From contig CAYYDG010000013.1 in NCBI GenBank assembly GCA_964470555.1, forward strand, positions 1-64,000: a stretch of 64,000 bases of DNA, given 5' to 3'. The stretch is from RBC074 sp964470555 (GTDB lineage Bacteria; Acidobacteriota; Blastocatellia; RBC074). The notes beneath the pieces were generated by a model that saw nothing but the letters and a program-made list of their open reading frames with translations, was not told the DNA's origin and searched no databases. A program made the translations under genes and the position numbers. Below, one piece after another: positions 55,217 to 62,145 of this stretch; positions within the stretch are counted from its first letter, which is position 1, and each line of letters starts with the position of its first letter.

Positions 55217-56053
55217 ATGACCAACGAAGAAGTCCGTTCACAGTTCGCTGAAATTGTTGCGCGCGAAGAGTCCTGGCTGGAACTCGACCGCGCGGCGTTG
55301 CTGATTGCCGCTGGAGAATATCCGCACTTGAACGTCGGAGAATATCTGACCGAGCTGGATACGTTTGCGGAAATGGCGCGCGCGCGTGATGACGTGTTTG
55401 CCGATCCGATGACCCGGATCAGGCAGTTGAGCAATTTGTTGTTCGATGAATTGCGGTTTCGCGGCAACGCCGAAAAGTATTACGACGCTCGGAACAGTTT
55501 TTTGAACGATGTCATTGATCGCCGGTTGGGATTGCCCATTACCTTGTCCGTGCTGATGATTGAAATAGGGCGGCGAATTGGATTGAAGCTGTTTGGCGTT
55601 GGAATGCCTGGTCATTTCATGGCCAAGTATGCCGATGATGAACGTGAAATTTTCGTGGATCCGTTTCACGGAGGGCGCATCGTCAACGAAGAACGATGCC
55701 ACGAAATGATTTCTGAAATGTATCAGGGGCAGATGAAGTTTCACCCGTCGTTTTTATATGCCGTCGGCAAGAAACAAATTCTGACCCGTATGCTGCAAAA
55801 CCTGAAAGGCATTTACGCGCGCGCGCAAAATCACCACAAAACGCTGGGCATGATTGAATTGGCGCTGCTCATCAATCCAGAAGCCACATCCGAACTTCGG
55901 GATCGCGGGCTGGTTTGTCTGGCATTAGGAAAACACGCCCAGGCCAGAACGGATTTGGAGGAGTATCTGCGCCGCGCTCCGAATTCCGACGATGCAGCCG
56001 AAATCAAAAAACGACTGATCCAGTTACGACAAAAACAAGCGCAATTGAATTGA
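55217..56053 (+). CDS. SirB1 family protein (transglutaminase-like with TPR region)
   Basis: A 278-residue protein. The start at 55217 is favoured over the longer frame from 55133. Residues ~60-180 are the SirB1/transglutaminase-like core: NSFLNDVIDRRLGLPITLSV (the LP-x-L region), GLKLFGVGMPGHFMAKYAD, and EIFVDPFHGGRIVNEER with the conserved Asp-Pro-Phe. The C-terminal ~80 residues form TPR-like helices (LLINPEATSELRDRGLVCLA, LGKHAQARTDLEEYLRR). The fold-family often lacks the catalytic Cys. Function unknown; it is convergent with rpsT, sharing a terminator. Confidence 0.85.
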   Translation: MTNEEVRSQFAEIVAREESWLELDRAALLIAAGEYPHLNVGEYLTELDTFAEMARARDDVFADPMTRIRQLSNLLFDELRFRGNAEKYYDARNSFLNDVIDRRLGLPITLSVLMIEIGRRIGLKLFGVGMPGHFMAKYADDEREIFVDPFHGGRIVNEERCHEMISEMYQGQMKFHPSFLYAVGKKQILTRMLQNLKGIYARAQNHHKTLGMIELALLINPEATSELRDRGLVCLALGKHAQARTDLEEYLRRAPNSDDAAEIKKRLIQLRQKQAQLN

Positions 56054-56067
56054 AGACAGTCGTCAAA

Positions 56068-56116
56068 ATAAAGAACGCCCGGTTCACCCATCAAGAGCGA
56101 ACCGGGCGTTCTTTAT
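56068..56116. terminator. bidirectional terminator between SirB1 and rpsT
   Basis: ATAAAGAACGCCCGGTTC (56068-56085) is the exact complement of 56099-56116, an 18-bp perfect stem with a 13-bp loop. The stem ends in T-rich sequence on each strand. Confidence 0.93.
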
Positions 56117-56134
56117 TGATAACGAGCCTGCGGA

Positions 56135-56404
56135 TTATTTGGCGGCCAGCGCGTTGACGTGTTGAGTCAAGCGGGATTTATGACGAGCCGCAGTGTTGCG
56201 CTTCAAAATTCCTTTTTGAATGGATTTGTCAATCGCGGAAACCGTGGCCGACAACAGTGCCTGAGCGTCACCAGAATTTCCGGCGGCAATGGCGGCACGC
56301 AGCTTTTTGATTTGCGTGCGCAAGCGGCTGCGATTGGCGGAATTGATCAGATTGCGTTTTTTGCTTTGACGATCCCGCTTTTCGGCGGACTTATGATTCG
56401 GCAT
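56135..56404 (-). CDS. rpsT: 30S ribosomal protein S20
   Basis: An 89-residue basic protein matching S20: MPNHKSAEKRDRQSKKRN at the N-terminus, NSANRSRLRTQIKKLRAAI, and IDKSIQKGILKRNTAARHKS, the common central helix, ending SRLTQHVNALAAK. It binds 16S rRNA early in 30S assembly. It is monocistronic here, followed by a strong terminator and preceded by the PQQ sugar dehydrogenase gene on the same strand, which probably belongs to a separate unit. Confidence 0.95.
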   Translation of the reverse strand: MPNHKSAEKRDRQSKKRNLINSANRSRLRTQIKKLRAAIAAGNSGDAQALLSATVSAIDKSIQKGILKRNTAARHKSRLTQHVNALAAK

Positions 56405-56511
56405 ATCTTCTTAAACTCTCCTTGAGTGCTGCAAACAAATTGAAACTGGTCTTTGAAAGGCGGGGAGTATATTGACCGCCCACTGCACTGTCAAGCTGGC
56501 CGCGTATCAAG

Positions 56512-58425
56512 TCATTTGATGTTGATGCGGACGGTGTTGGCCATCTGGCCATCAACCGTGAAAACGACGTCCACATCGCCTCGACCAGCCAGGCTGAACG
56601 GGATGCGAATGTTGGCTTGGTCCAACCCGACGAAATCGTTTTGCGGCCCGGCATAAGTGACTTCAGCAGGTATGCCGCCAATGGTTGCCGTGACTGCCGT
56701 CAACGCGCTGCGGAAACGAAAGCCCGTTCCGAACACTGCCAGAAATACTTGATCGGTTGCCGTTCCCAGATCAATAGGGATGGGGACGAACTGGCTTTGT
56801 GTTGCATCGAATACGGCGACCGGCACGGTGCTGCGAGATCCATTGGCCAGAATTCGTTCCGCAACGGCAGCCGGGACTCCTTGCCCGCTGGAATTGGCCG
56901 TGAACAATCCCGGAGCCACCGGATTGATCGGCACGGTTCCGCGTGAAAGCGCGCCGCTCCAACTGGTGATGGTCACAGTAGCCGTTCCAGCCGACGTTCC
57001 AGCCGGAATCAGATAATTGGCCTGATTCGGCGAGACAAAAAACAACTGCGCGGCGCGATTGGTTCCGGCGCTGTCGGTGACGGTGATTTGCGTTCCGCCC
57101 AAACTGGTCGGCAATGTTCCGCCCACGTTCGGCAATGTTACGTCTGCCAACTCCGATCCGAACACCGCTGCAATGCTTTCGCGTGCCAGTGGACTGCGGT
57201 AATTCGCAGCCGAAACGCTGGTCGCAGCAACTGCCGTCGCGTTCGGATTGGTGATGCGATACACCGCGCCGTTCGATCCCGAACCCAGATGCACGACGTA
57301 CAATTCTCCGGCTTCATCTTCGCCAAAGGATGAAATGGAGTAAGGCGAATCCAGCGCCATTCGCACCGCCCCGTTTTCGCGCAGGAAAATTTCTCCCGAA
57401 CAGTAATCACCGAAGACGTAAGTGCCTGGCGTCAACGTTCCGCGCGTTCCGCGATACACATAACCGCCGGTCACCGAACAGCGTCCGCCTGCTCTCGCGT
57501 ATTCGTGAATCGGCGGAATGAAACCCGGTGTTGTGCAGGCCGCCGGGCCGAGATTGGTGCAGCGCGTTCCTTCCAGCACCCGCCAGCCGTAATTGCCGCC
57601 GAGCGTGACGATATCAATTTCTTCCATGGCGTTTTGGCCGACATCGCCTGCGTACAGTTCGCCGGTTTGCCGGTCGAACGACCATCGCCACGGATTGCGC
57701 CATCCGGTCGAATAAATTTCATCGCGTCCGGGCGTAGCGCCAAAAAACGGGTTGGTGGACGGCGACGAATACGGCGCTGCTCCGTTCGGAGTGTCCACGT
57801 CAATGCGCAGAAATTTGCCTTGCAGGTCTTCTATATTCTGCGCACGGTCGCCCGGATCGTTGGCCGAACCTCCGTCGCCCATGCCTATGTACAAAAAGTC
57901 GTCCTGGCCGAAATCAATCATTCCGCCGTTGTGATTGGAAAATGGTTGCGCGATGGTCAGGATCGGTTTTTCGGTCGTGTCGGCGATGTTTGCGTTGGCC
58001 ATCGAAGCCGTAAATTCAGAAATCACCGTCGCGCCGTCGTTGCGACGCGTGTAGTTCACAAAAAAGCGCCGGTTGGTTTTGAATTGCGGATGAAAGGCCA
58101 GACCGAGCAACCCGCGTTCATCGCCGATGCTGGCCGAAGTCAACACTTTGGCGGTCAAATCCAGAAACGGCGTTGCCAGCGGAGCGCTCGATCCGGGCGT
58201 CATCAACTGAATCTTGCCGGTTCGTTCAACGATGAAAATCCTATTGCTGCCATCGCGGGCATTGGTGACGAAAACCGGAAACGACAAGCCGCTGGCGAAT
58301 TGCTGCAACTGAATGGTCGTTTGCGCCGCAGCCGTCTGATCGAACCATCGAGCGTGATGGCCCAGCGCCACCAACCCAGCCACCAGCAGTAAACAGCACG
58401 ACACACGAATTGCGAAATTGAACAT
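56512..58425 (-). CDS. PQQ-dependent sugar dehydrogenase with TIGR03437 C-terminal domain
   Basis: A 637-residue secreted protein. The N-terminal signal peptide (VSCCLLLVAGLVALGHHARW) is followed by the Gdh-B/soluble GDH-type six-bladed propeller (~40-390): VFVTNARDGSNRIFIVERTG, GDERGLLGLAFHPQFKTNRR, GMIDFGQDDFLYIGMGDGG, and RNPWRWSFDRQTGELYAGDV. The last ~240 residues are the Solibacter-type C-terminal domain (SPLARESIAAVFGSELADV, LFFVSPNQANYLIPAGT, VFLAVFGTGFRFRS). The enzyme probably oxidises sugars in the periplasm with PQQ. The C-terminal domain may anchor or sort the protein. Confidence 0.9.
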   Translation of the reverse strand: MFNFAIRVSCCLLLVAGLVALGHHARWFDQTAAAQTTIQLQQFASGLSFPVFVTNARDGSNRIFIVERTGKIQLMTPGSSAPLATPFLDLTAKVLTSASIGDERGLLGLAFHPQFKTNRRFFVNYTRRNDGATVISEFTASMANANIADTTEKPILTIAQPFSNHNGGMIDFGQDDFLYIGMGDGGSANDPGDRAQNIEDLQGKFLRIDVDTPNGAAPYSSPSTNPFFGATPGRDEIYSTGWRNPWRWSFDRQTGELYAGDVGQNAMEEIDIVTLGGNYGWRVLEGTRCTNLGPAACTTPGFIPPIHEYARAGGRCSVTGGYVYRGTRGTLTPGTYVFGDYCSGEIFLRENGAVRMALDSPYSISSFGEDEAGELYVVHLGSGSNGAVYRITNPNATAVAATSVSAANYRSPLARESIAAVFGSELADVTLPNVGGTLPTSLGGTQITVTDSAGTNRAAQLFFVSPNQANYLIPAGTSAGTATVTITSWSGALSRGTVPINPVAPGLFTANSSGQGVPAAVAERILANGSRSTVPVAVFDATQSQFVPIPIDLGTATDQVFLAVFGTGFRFRSALTAVTATIGGIPAEVTYAGPQNDFVGLDQANIRIPFSLAGRGDVDVVFTVDGQMANTVRINIK

Positions 58426-58539
58426 ACATCCTCCTGACGGCGCGGTTTTCCGCCCGTTGATTAGCTTGTTGCGGATTCAAGTTTGCGAGGGATGCGCTGT
58501 GAGCACAGCCATTGGGAGATGAAACAGGGAAGCGCCAGC

Positions 58540-60459
58540 TTACAAAATTTCGCGCGCATCGCCAACGCGGCGCGTCACGCGCTGGCGATCCAGGTATTCC
58601 AGCAGCGGAATCGCGTATTTGCGCGAAACGCCTGTCAGGTCTTTGAACACGCCTACATCCAGCTTGGCTCCGTGTTCGGCTTTGTGGCGTTGCAGTGTTT
58701 CGCGCAATCCATCAATCGCGCTGCGATGAAAAATCAGGTCGGCGACCTTGATGAGTTCGCCGCTGTTGACCAGCATCTGCGCGAAACGTTGCGCGCGGGC
58801 TGAATCAATGCCGAACTGTGAACCAGCCTGAGTGATGGCTTCGTCCAGCGAAATCGGTTGCAAAGCGGCGCGCGCGTAAATTTCCGCCAGATGATCTTTG
58901 GCGGCTTGTTCTTCGGTGGAAAGCGCCACGCGATGCGTTGCCAATCGCAACAAATCTTTTTCGGCGACAACTTCATTGCGGTCGGCAAGCTGTGCAATCA
59001 CCGCGCGGAAAATGTCCGGCGACAGATGCGAGAAAATCTTTTTGCGGACTTCTTCGCGTCCCATGCCGGATTCGAGCGGCGAACGCGCGTGAAAGTCTTT
59101 GAGCAAAGCGCGAACCTTTTTCGCCAGATTTTCAAAATCCACGCGCGCCACCAGCAGCAACGGATTGGCGACGACGGCGATCAAGCGTTTGGATTTGGTC
59201 AAACTGTCCGCTGCGCGTTTGATGGTTTCGTCCGTCGAGCCGGAGCGAGCGGCAAGCTCTGCGTAATTCATTCCGCGTTCGCCAGCCATTTCCACCAGCA
59301 AGGCCATGCGTTCGATTTCATCTGCGACGACCAGTTTTTCCAGTTGCGAAACTACAGCCGCGCCTTCGCGCAAGCGGTGTTTGCGCGGCAGAGCGTCCAC
59401 AATCACTCCGCCGCCAATCGTCATTGCGGGCGAATAGCTGCGAACGATGAAATGATCGCCCGGCAATGCCAGCGCAGGCGATTCCAAGCGCAATTGCGCG
59501 AATCCGCTTTGACCGGCAACCAGTTCGGTCTGTCCCAGCATGACCACGCGCGCCAAGACCTCAGCCGTGCCGATGTGCAAATGCACGCGCGAGCGCGAAC
59601 GCAACGTGCGCGGCGCGGATTTCAACAAGGTCAGCTTCACATCCAACATCGAACTCGCCTGCAATCGTCCTGAAGGAGTCAGCGCCTGACCTCGCGTGAC
59701 TTCGTCGAGTTCGATGCCCTGCAAATTGATGGCGGTGCGTTCTCCGGCTTTGGCTTCCTGTGTGGCGTGGCCGTGAACCTGCAAACCACGCGCGCGCGAC
59801 CGGCGACCGTCCGAAGGCAACAACTCCAGCTCATCGCCCACTGCAATGCGCCCGGCGATCAGCGTTCCAGTGATGACCGTGCCGAAGCCTTTGATTGTAA
59901 ACACGCGATCAATCGGCAACCGGGCGACGGCGCGCGCGTCGCGTTCTTCGATTTTTTTGGCCAATGTGCCGAGCGTTTTTTTCAGTTCGTCAATTCCTTC
60001 GCCGGTGCGCGAACTGACTTTCAGAATTGGCGCGCCTTGCAAAAACGAACCCTCGACGTATTCGGCAATTTCGGCTTCGACCAGTTCGGCGAACTCAGCG
60101 TCAACCATGTCTGTTTTGGTGATGACGACCAATCCGGCTTTGACTTCCAGCAAACGGCAGATGTCGAAATGTTCGCGCGTTTGCGGCATGACGCCTTCGT
60201 CGGCGGCGACCACCAACATGACCAGATCAATTCCATGCGCTCCGGCCAGCATGTTTTTGACGAAACGTTCGTGACCCGGCACGTCCACAAAACCGAAATG
60301 CACATCGCCGATGGTCAAATCGGCAAAGCCGATGTCTATCGTAATGCCGCGCTCTTTTTCTTCTTTCAGGCGGTCAGCGTCCACGCCGGTCAAGGCTTTG
60401 ACCAGCGATGTTTTTCCGTGATCTATGTGGCCGGCGGTGCCGACAATGATTCGTTTCAT
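58540..60459 (-). CDS. selB: selenocysteine-specific elongation factor SelB
   Basis: A 639-residue translational GTPase. It has the G1 motif GTAGHIDHGKTSL, G2/G3 region GITIDIGFADL and VDVPGHERFVKNMLAGAHG, and G4 (ITKTD). Domains II/III follow (RLPIDRVFTIKGFGTVITGT). The C-terminal ~250 residues contain winged-helix modules (MNYAELAARSGSTDETIKRA, PISLDEAITQAG, LTGVSRKYAIPLLEYLDRQR) that bind the SECIS element. It delivers Sec-tRNA to UGA codons. selA, selD and selC were not found in the window, so the remaining genes must lie elsewhere. Confidence 0.95.
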   Translation of the reverse strand: MKRIIVGTAGHIDHGKTSLVKALTGVDADRLKEEKERGITIDIGFADLTIGDVHFGFVDVPGHERFVKNMLAGAHGIDLVMLVVAADEGVMPQTREHFDICRLLEVKAGLVVITKTDMVDAEFAELVEAEIAEYVEGSFLQGAPILKVSSRTGEGIDELKKTLGTLAKKIEERDARAVARLPIDRVFTIKGFGTVITGTLIAGRIAVGDELELLPSDGRRSRARGLQVHGHATQEAKAGERTAINLQGIELDEVTRGQALTPSGRLQASSMLDVKLTLLKSAPRTLRSRSRVHLHIGTAEVLARVVMLGQTELVAGQSGFAQLRLESPALALPGDHFIVRSYSPAMTIGGGVIVDALPRKHRLREGAAVVSQLEKLVVADEIERMALLVEMAGERGMNYAELAARSGSTDETIKRAADSLTKSKRLIAVVANPLLLVARVDFENLAKKVRALLKDFHARSPLESGMGREEVRKKIFSHLSPDIFRAVIAQLADRNEVVAEKDLLRLATHRVALSTEEQAAKDHLAEIYARAALQPISLDEAITQAGSQFGIDSARAQRFAQMLVNSGELIKVADLIFHRSAIDGLRETLQRHKAEHGAKLDVGVFKDLTGVSRKYAIPLLEYLDRQRVTRRVGDAREIL

Positions 60460-60655
60460 AAGTGCAGATTGTGGAAATAGAGTTGGGAAATTTCAGGCGC
60501 TGAGTGTACAGCATTCATTTGGAAACTCGCACCTGTCGGCAACCTCGAATTTCGTTTTGAACAGGCAGGCCGAAAAAAAGTCGAAGAAGAAATGCTTCTT
60601 TTTGATTGGAGTGTAATTGGCTTGGGGCTGGGAAAAACTGTTGTGGAAATTAACA

Positions 60656-60687
60656 AGGGGCGGTGAGGGAAATCCCGCACCGCCCCT
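60656..60687 (-). terminator. hairpin downstream of small membrane protein gene
   Basis: AGGGGCGGTGAGGGA (60656-60670) and TCCCGCACCGCCCCT (60673-60687) form a 15-bp stem with one mismatch. The minus-strand side is followed by TTGTTAATTT, a weak T-run. Confidence 0.6.
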
Positions 60688-60738
60688 GAAGTGATCGTCG
60701 TTTATCTCCGCCTGAAAACTTCGATCACAAACTTTGCG

Positions 60739-61083
60739 CTAAGCAGCTTTTAGATGCTCTGGCAGATGTCTGGGAAACTGCTCGTTGCGCTGCGCCGTTT
60801 CGGGCAAAACATTTGCTGAAAACTCGACGACATTGGATTCTTCATTCACCTGGCGACGCTCCAGAATGCCGGGCAAAGCCAGCAAAAACACTACGATTCC
60901 AGCCATCGGCAGCAAAATTGAAAGCATTGGCAAATTCAGTTTCTCGAAATAAATCATCGGCAAATCGCCACCGATATGGCTGGCCGTCAAAAACGTCACC
61001 AGAAAAGCCGCTCCGCCCACCAGCAACGAACCGACAAAAAACAACACTGCGACAAGCTGTAAAACCAAGGCAAATTTTTTCAT
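60739..61083 (-). CDS. small two-helix membrane protein, unknown
   Basis: A 114-residue protein. It has two hydrophobic helices: LVLQLVAVLFFVGSLLVGGA (~7-30) and MLSILLPMAGIVVFLLALPG (~53-72), and a soluble C-terminus. No domain is recognised. It is between selB and the YihY gene on the same strand, with about 100 bp to the latter, and is followed by a hairpin. Confidence 0.7.
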   Translation of the reverse strand: MKKFALVLQLVAVLFFVGSLLVGGAAFLVTFLTASHIGGDLPMIYFEKLNLPMLSILLPMAGIVVFLLALPGILERRQVNEESNVVEFSANVLPETAQRNEQFPRHLPEHLKAA

Positions 61084-61185
61084 GATGATTGCTCCTCTCT
61101 AGAATTGGGGAAAAACTCTCAGCGAAAACGCTTCGCTTGTGTAAGAGCAACTGCTGTTCCAGGAAGAGGGAAAATGGCAGGCTGT

Positions 61186-62145
61186 TCAGGAAAGATCGAA
61201 GTCAGTTTTTTTGGCCAAGGCGTTGATTTCTCCGCCGATCAAAATGGCTATGCCGGTCAGGTAAAACCACAACATCAGGACCATCACGCCGCCCAATGCG
61301 CCGTAAGTCGCATTGTAATTGCCGAACCGCGAGACGTAATGCCGGAAGCCGAAGGAAATCAGCAGCCAGCAGACCACAGCGAAAACTGCGCCGGGCGTGA
61401 ACCATTGCCAGCGATGTTTGATGTTCGGCGCGAAGTAATAAATCAAATCCACGGCGATCAGAATCAAAATGCTGACCACAGGCCATTGAGCGATGCCGAA
61501 CATGGTTTTGAACGCCGCGCCCATTCCCAGCGCGCGCGCGATTTGCATGCCTATGTATTCTCCGAAAAAAATCAATGACAGAGCCGTCAGCACGAAGATT
61601 GCCAATCCCAGCGTCAACAGTATGGAAAGCAGCTTTTCACGCCACCACGAACGCAAGGTCGTCGTGTGATAAGCGCGATTGATCGAACCGATGATGGCTT
61701 CCATTCCGGCGGACGAAGCCCAGACGGCGATCAAAATGCTGAAGCTGAGCAAACCGCCACGCGGTTTTTCTGTGACCTGGTGAAAAGTTGTATCAACCAA
61801 ACGGTAAGCGTCCGCTGGCAAAACATTGTCCAGAGCCGACAACCAGTAATCCAGTTTGCGCGGAATCGGCGCAGGCAGATAAGCCAGCAAGGCCGTCAAA
61901 AAAATCAGCAGCGGAAAGAGCGAAAACAACCAGTAATAGGCCAGTTGAGCGGCGCGCCCAAAAACATCGTCGTCGAGCGTTTTATTCCAAAGTCGGAGAA
62001 AAAAAGATGAGGAGGCAGAGGGATTGAGAGATGTAGAGACAGAGGGATTGGGAGACGCCGTTTGTTCGGCGTTCTCTCGGTCGCTCCGTCCCTCCGTCTC
62101 CCTGTCTCTCCGTCCCTCTGTCTCTCTGTCGGTTTTGGTGGTCAT
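61186..62145 (-). CDS. YihY/BrkB family membrane protein
   Basis: A 319-residue polytopic membrane protein. After an unusual charged, repetitive N-terminus (~1-48, with repeats of DRETEGR), six transmembrane helices follow: AYYWLFSLFPLLIFLTALLA, LLSFSILIAVWASSAGMEAI, LLTLGLAIFVLTALSLIFFG, and WPVVSILILIAVDLIYYFAP, then AVFAVVCWLLISFGFRH and LGGVMVLMLWFYLTGIAILI. This matches the YihY/BrkB family (formerly ribonuclease BN), function uncertain. Its start overlaps the preceding gene stop by 4 bp. A later start is possible because of the repetitive N-terminus. Confidence 0.9.
   Translation of the reverse strand: MTTKTDRETEGRRDRETEGRSDRENAEQTASPNPSVSTSLNPSASSSFFLRLWNKTLDDDVFGRAAQLAYYWLFSLFPLLIFLTALLAYLPAPIPRKLDYWLSALDNVLPADAYRLVDTTFHQVTEKPRGGLLSFSILIAVWASSAGMEAIIGSINRAYHTTTLRSWWREKLLSILLTLGLAIFVLTALSLIFFGEYIGMQIARALGMGAAFKTMFGIAQWPVVSILILIAVDLIYYFAPNIKHRWQWFTPGAVFAVVCWLLISFGFRHYVSRFGNYNATYGALGGVMVLMLWFYLTGIAILIGGEINALAKKTDFDLS
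62012..62138. repeat. low-complexity direct/inverted repeats in the start of the YihY gene
   Basis: Words such as AGAGGGA and its complement TCCCTCT recur, with mirrored arms around GAACGCCG/CGGCGTT near 62053-62076. They encode the Arg/Glu/Asp-rich N-terminal repeat of the protein. Confidence 0.6.

Noticed and set aside
55033..55467. 144-codon minus-strand frame upstream of the SirB1-like gene
   Set aside because: Most of it is antisense to the SirB1-like gene and it has no domain or start signal.
58426..60738. tRNA-Sec (selC) gene near selB
   Set aside because: No cloverleaf with a long variable arm and UCA anticodon was found in the gaps beside selB.
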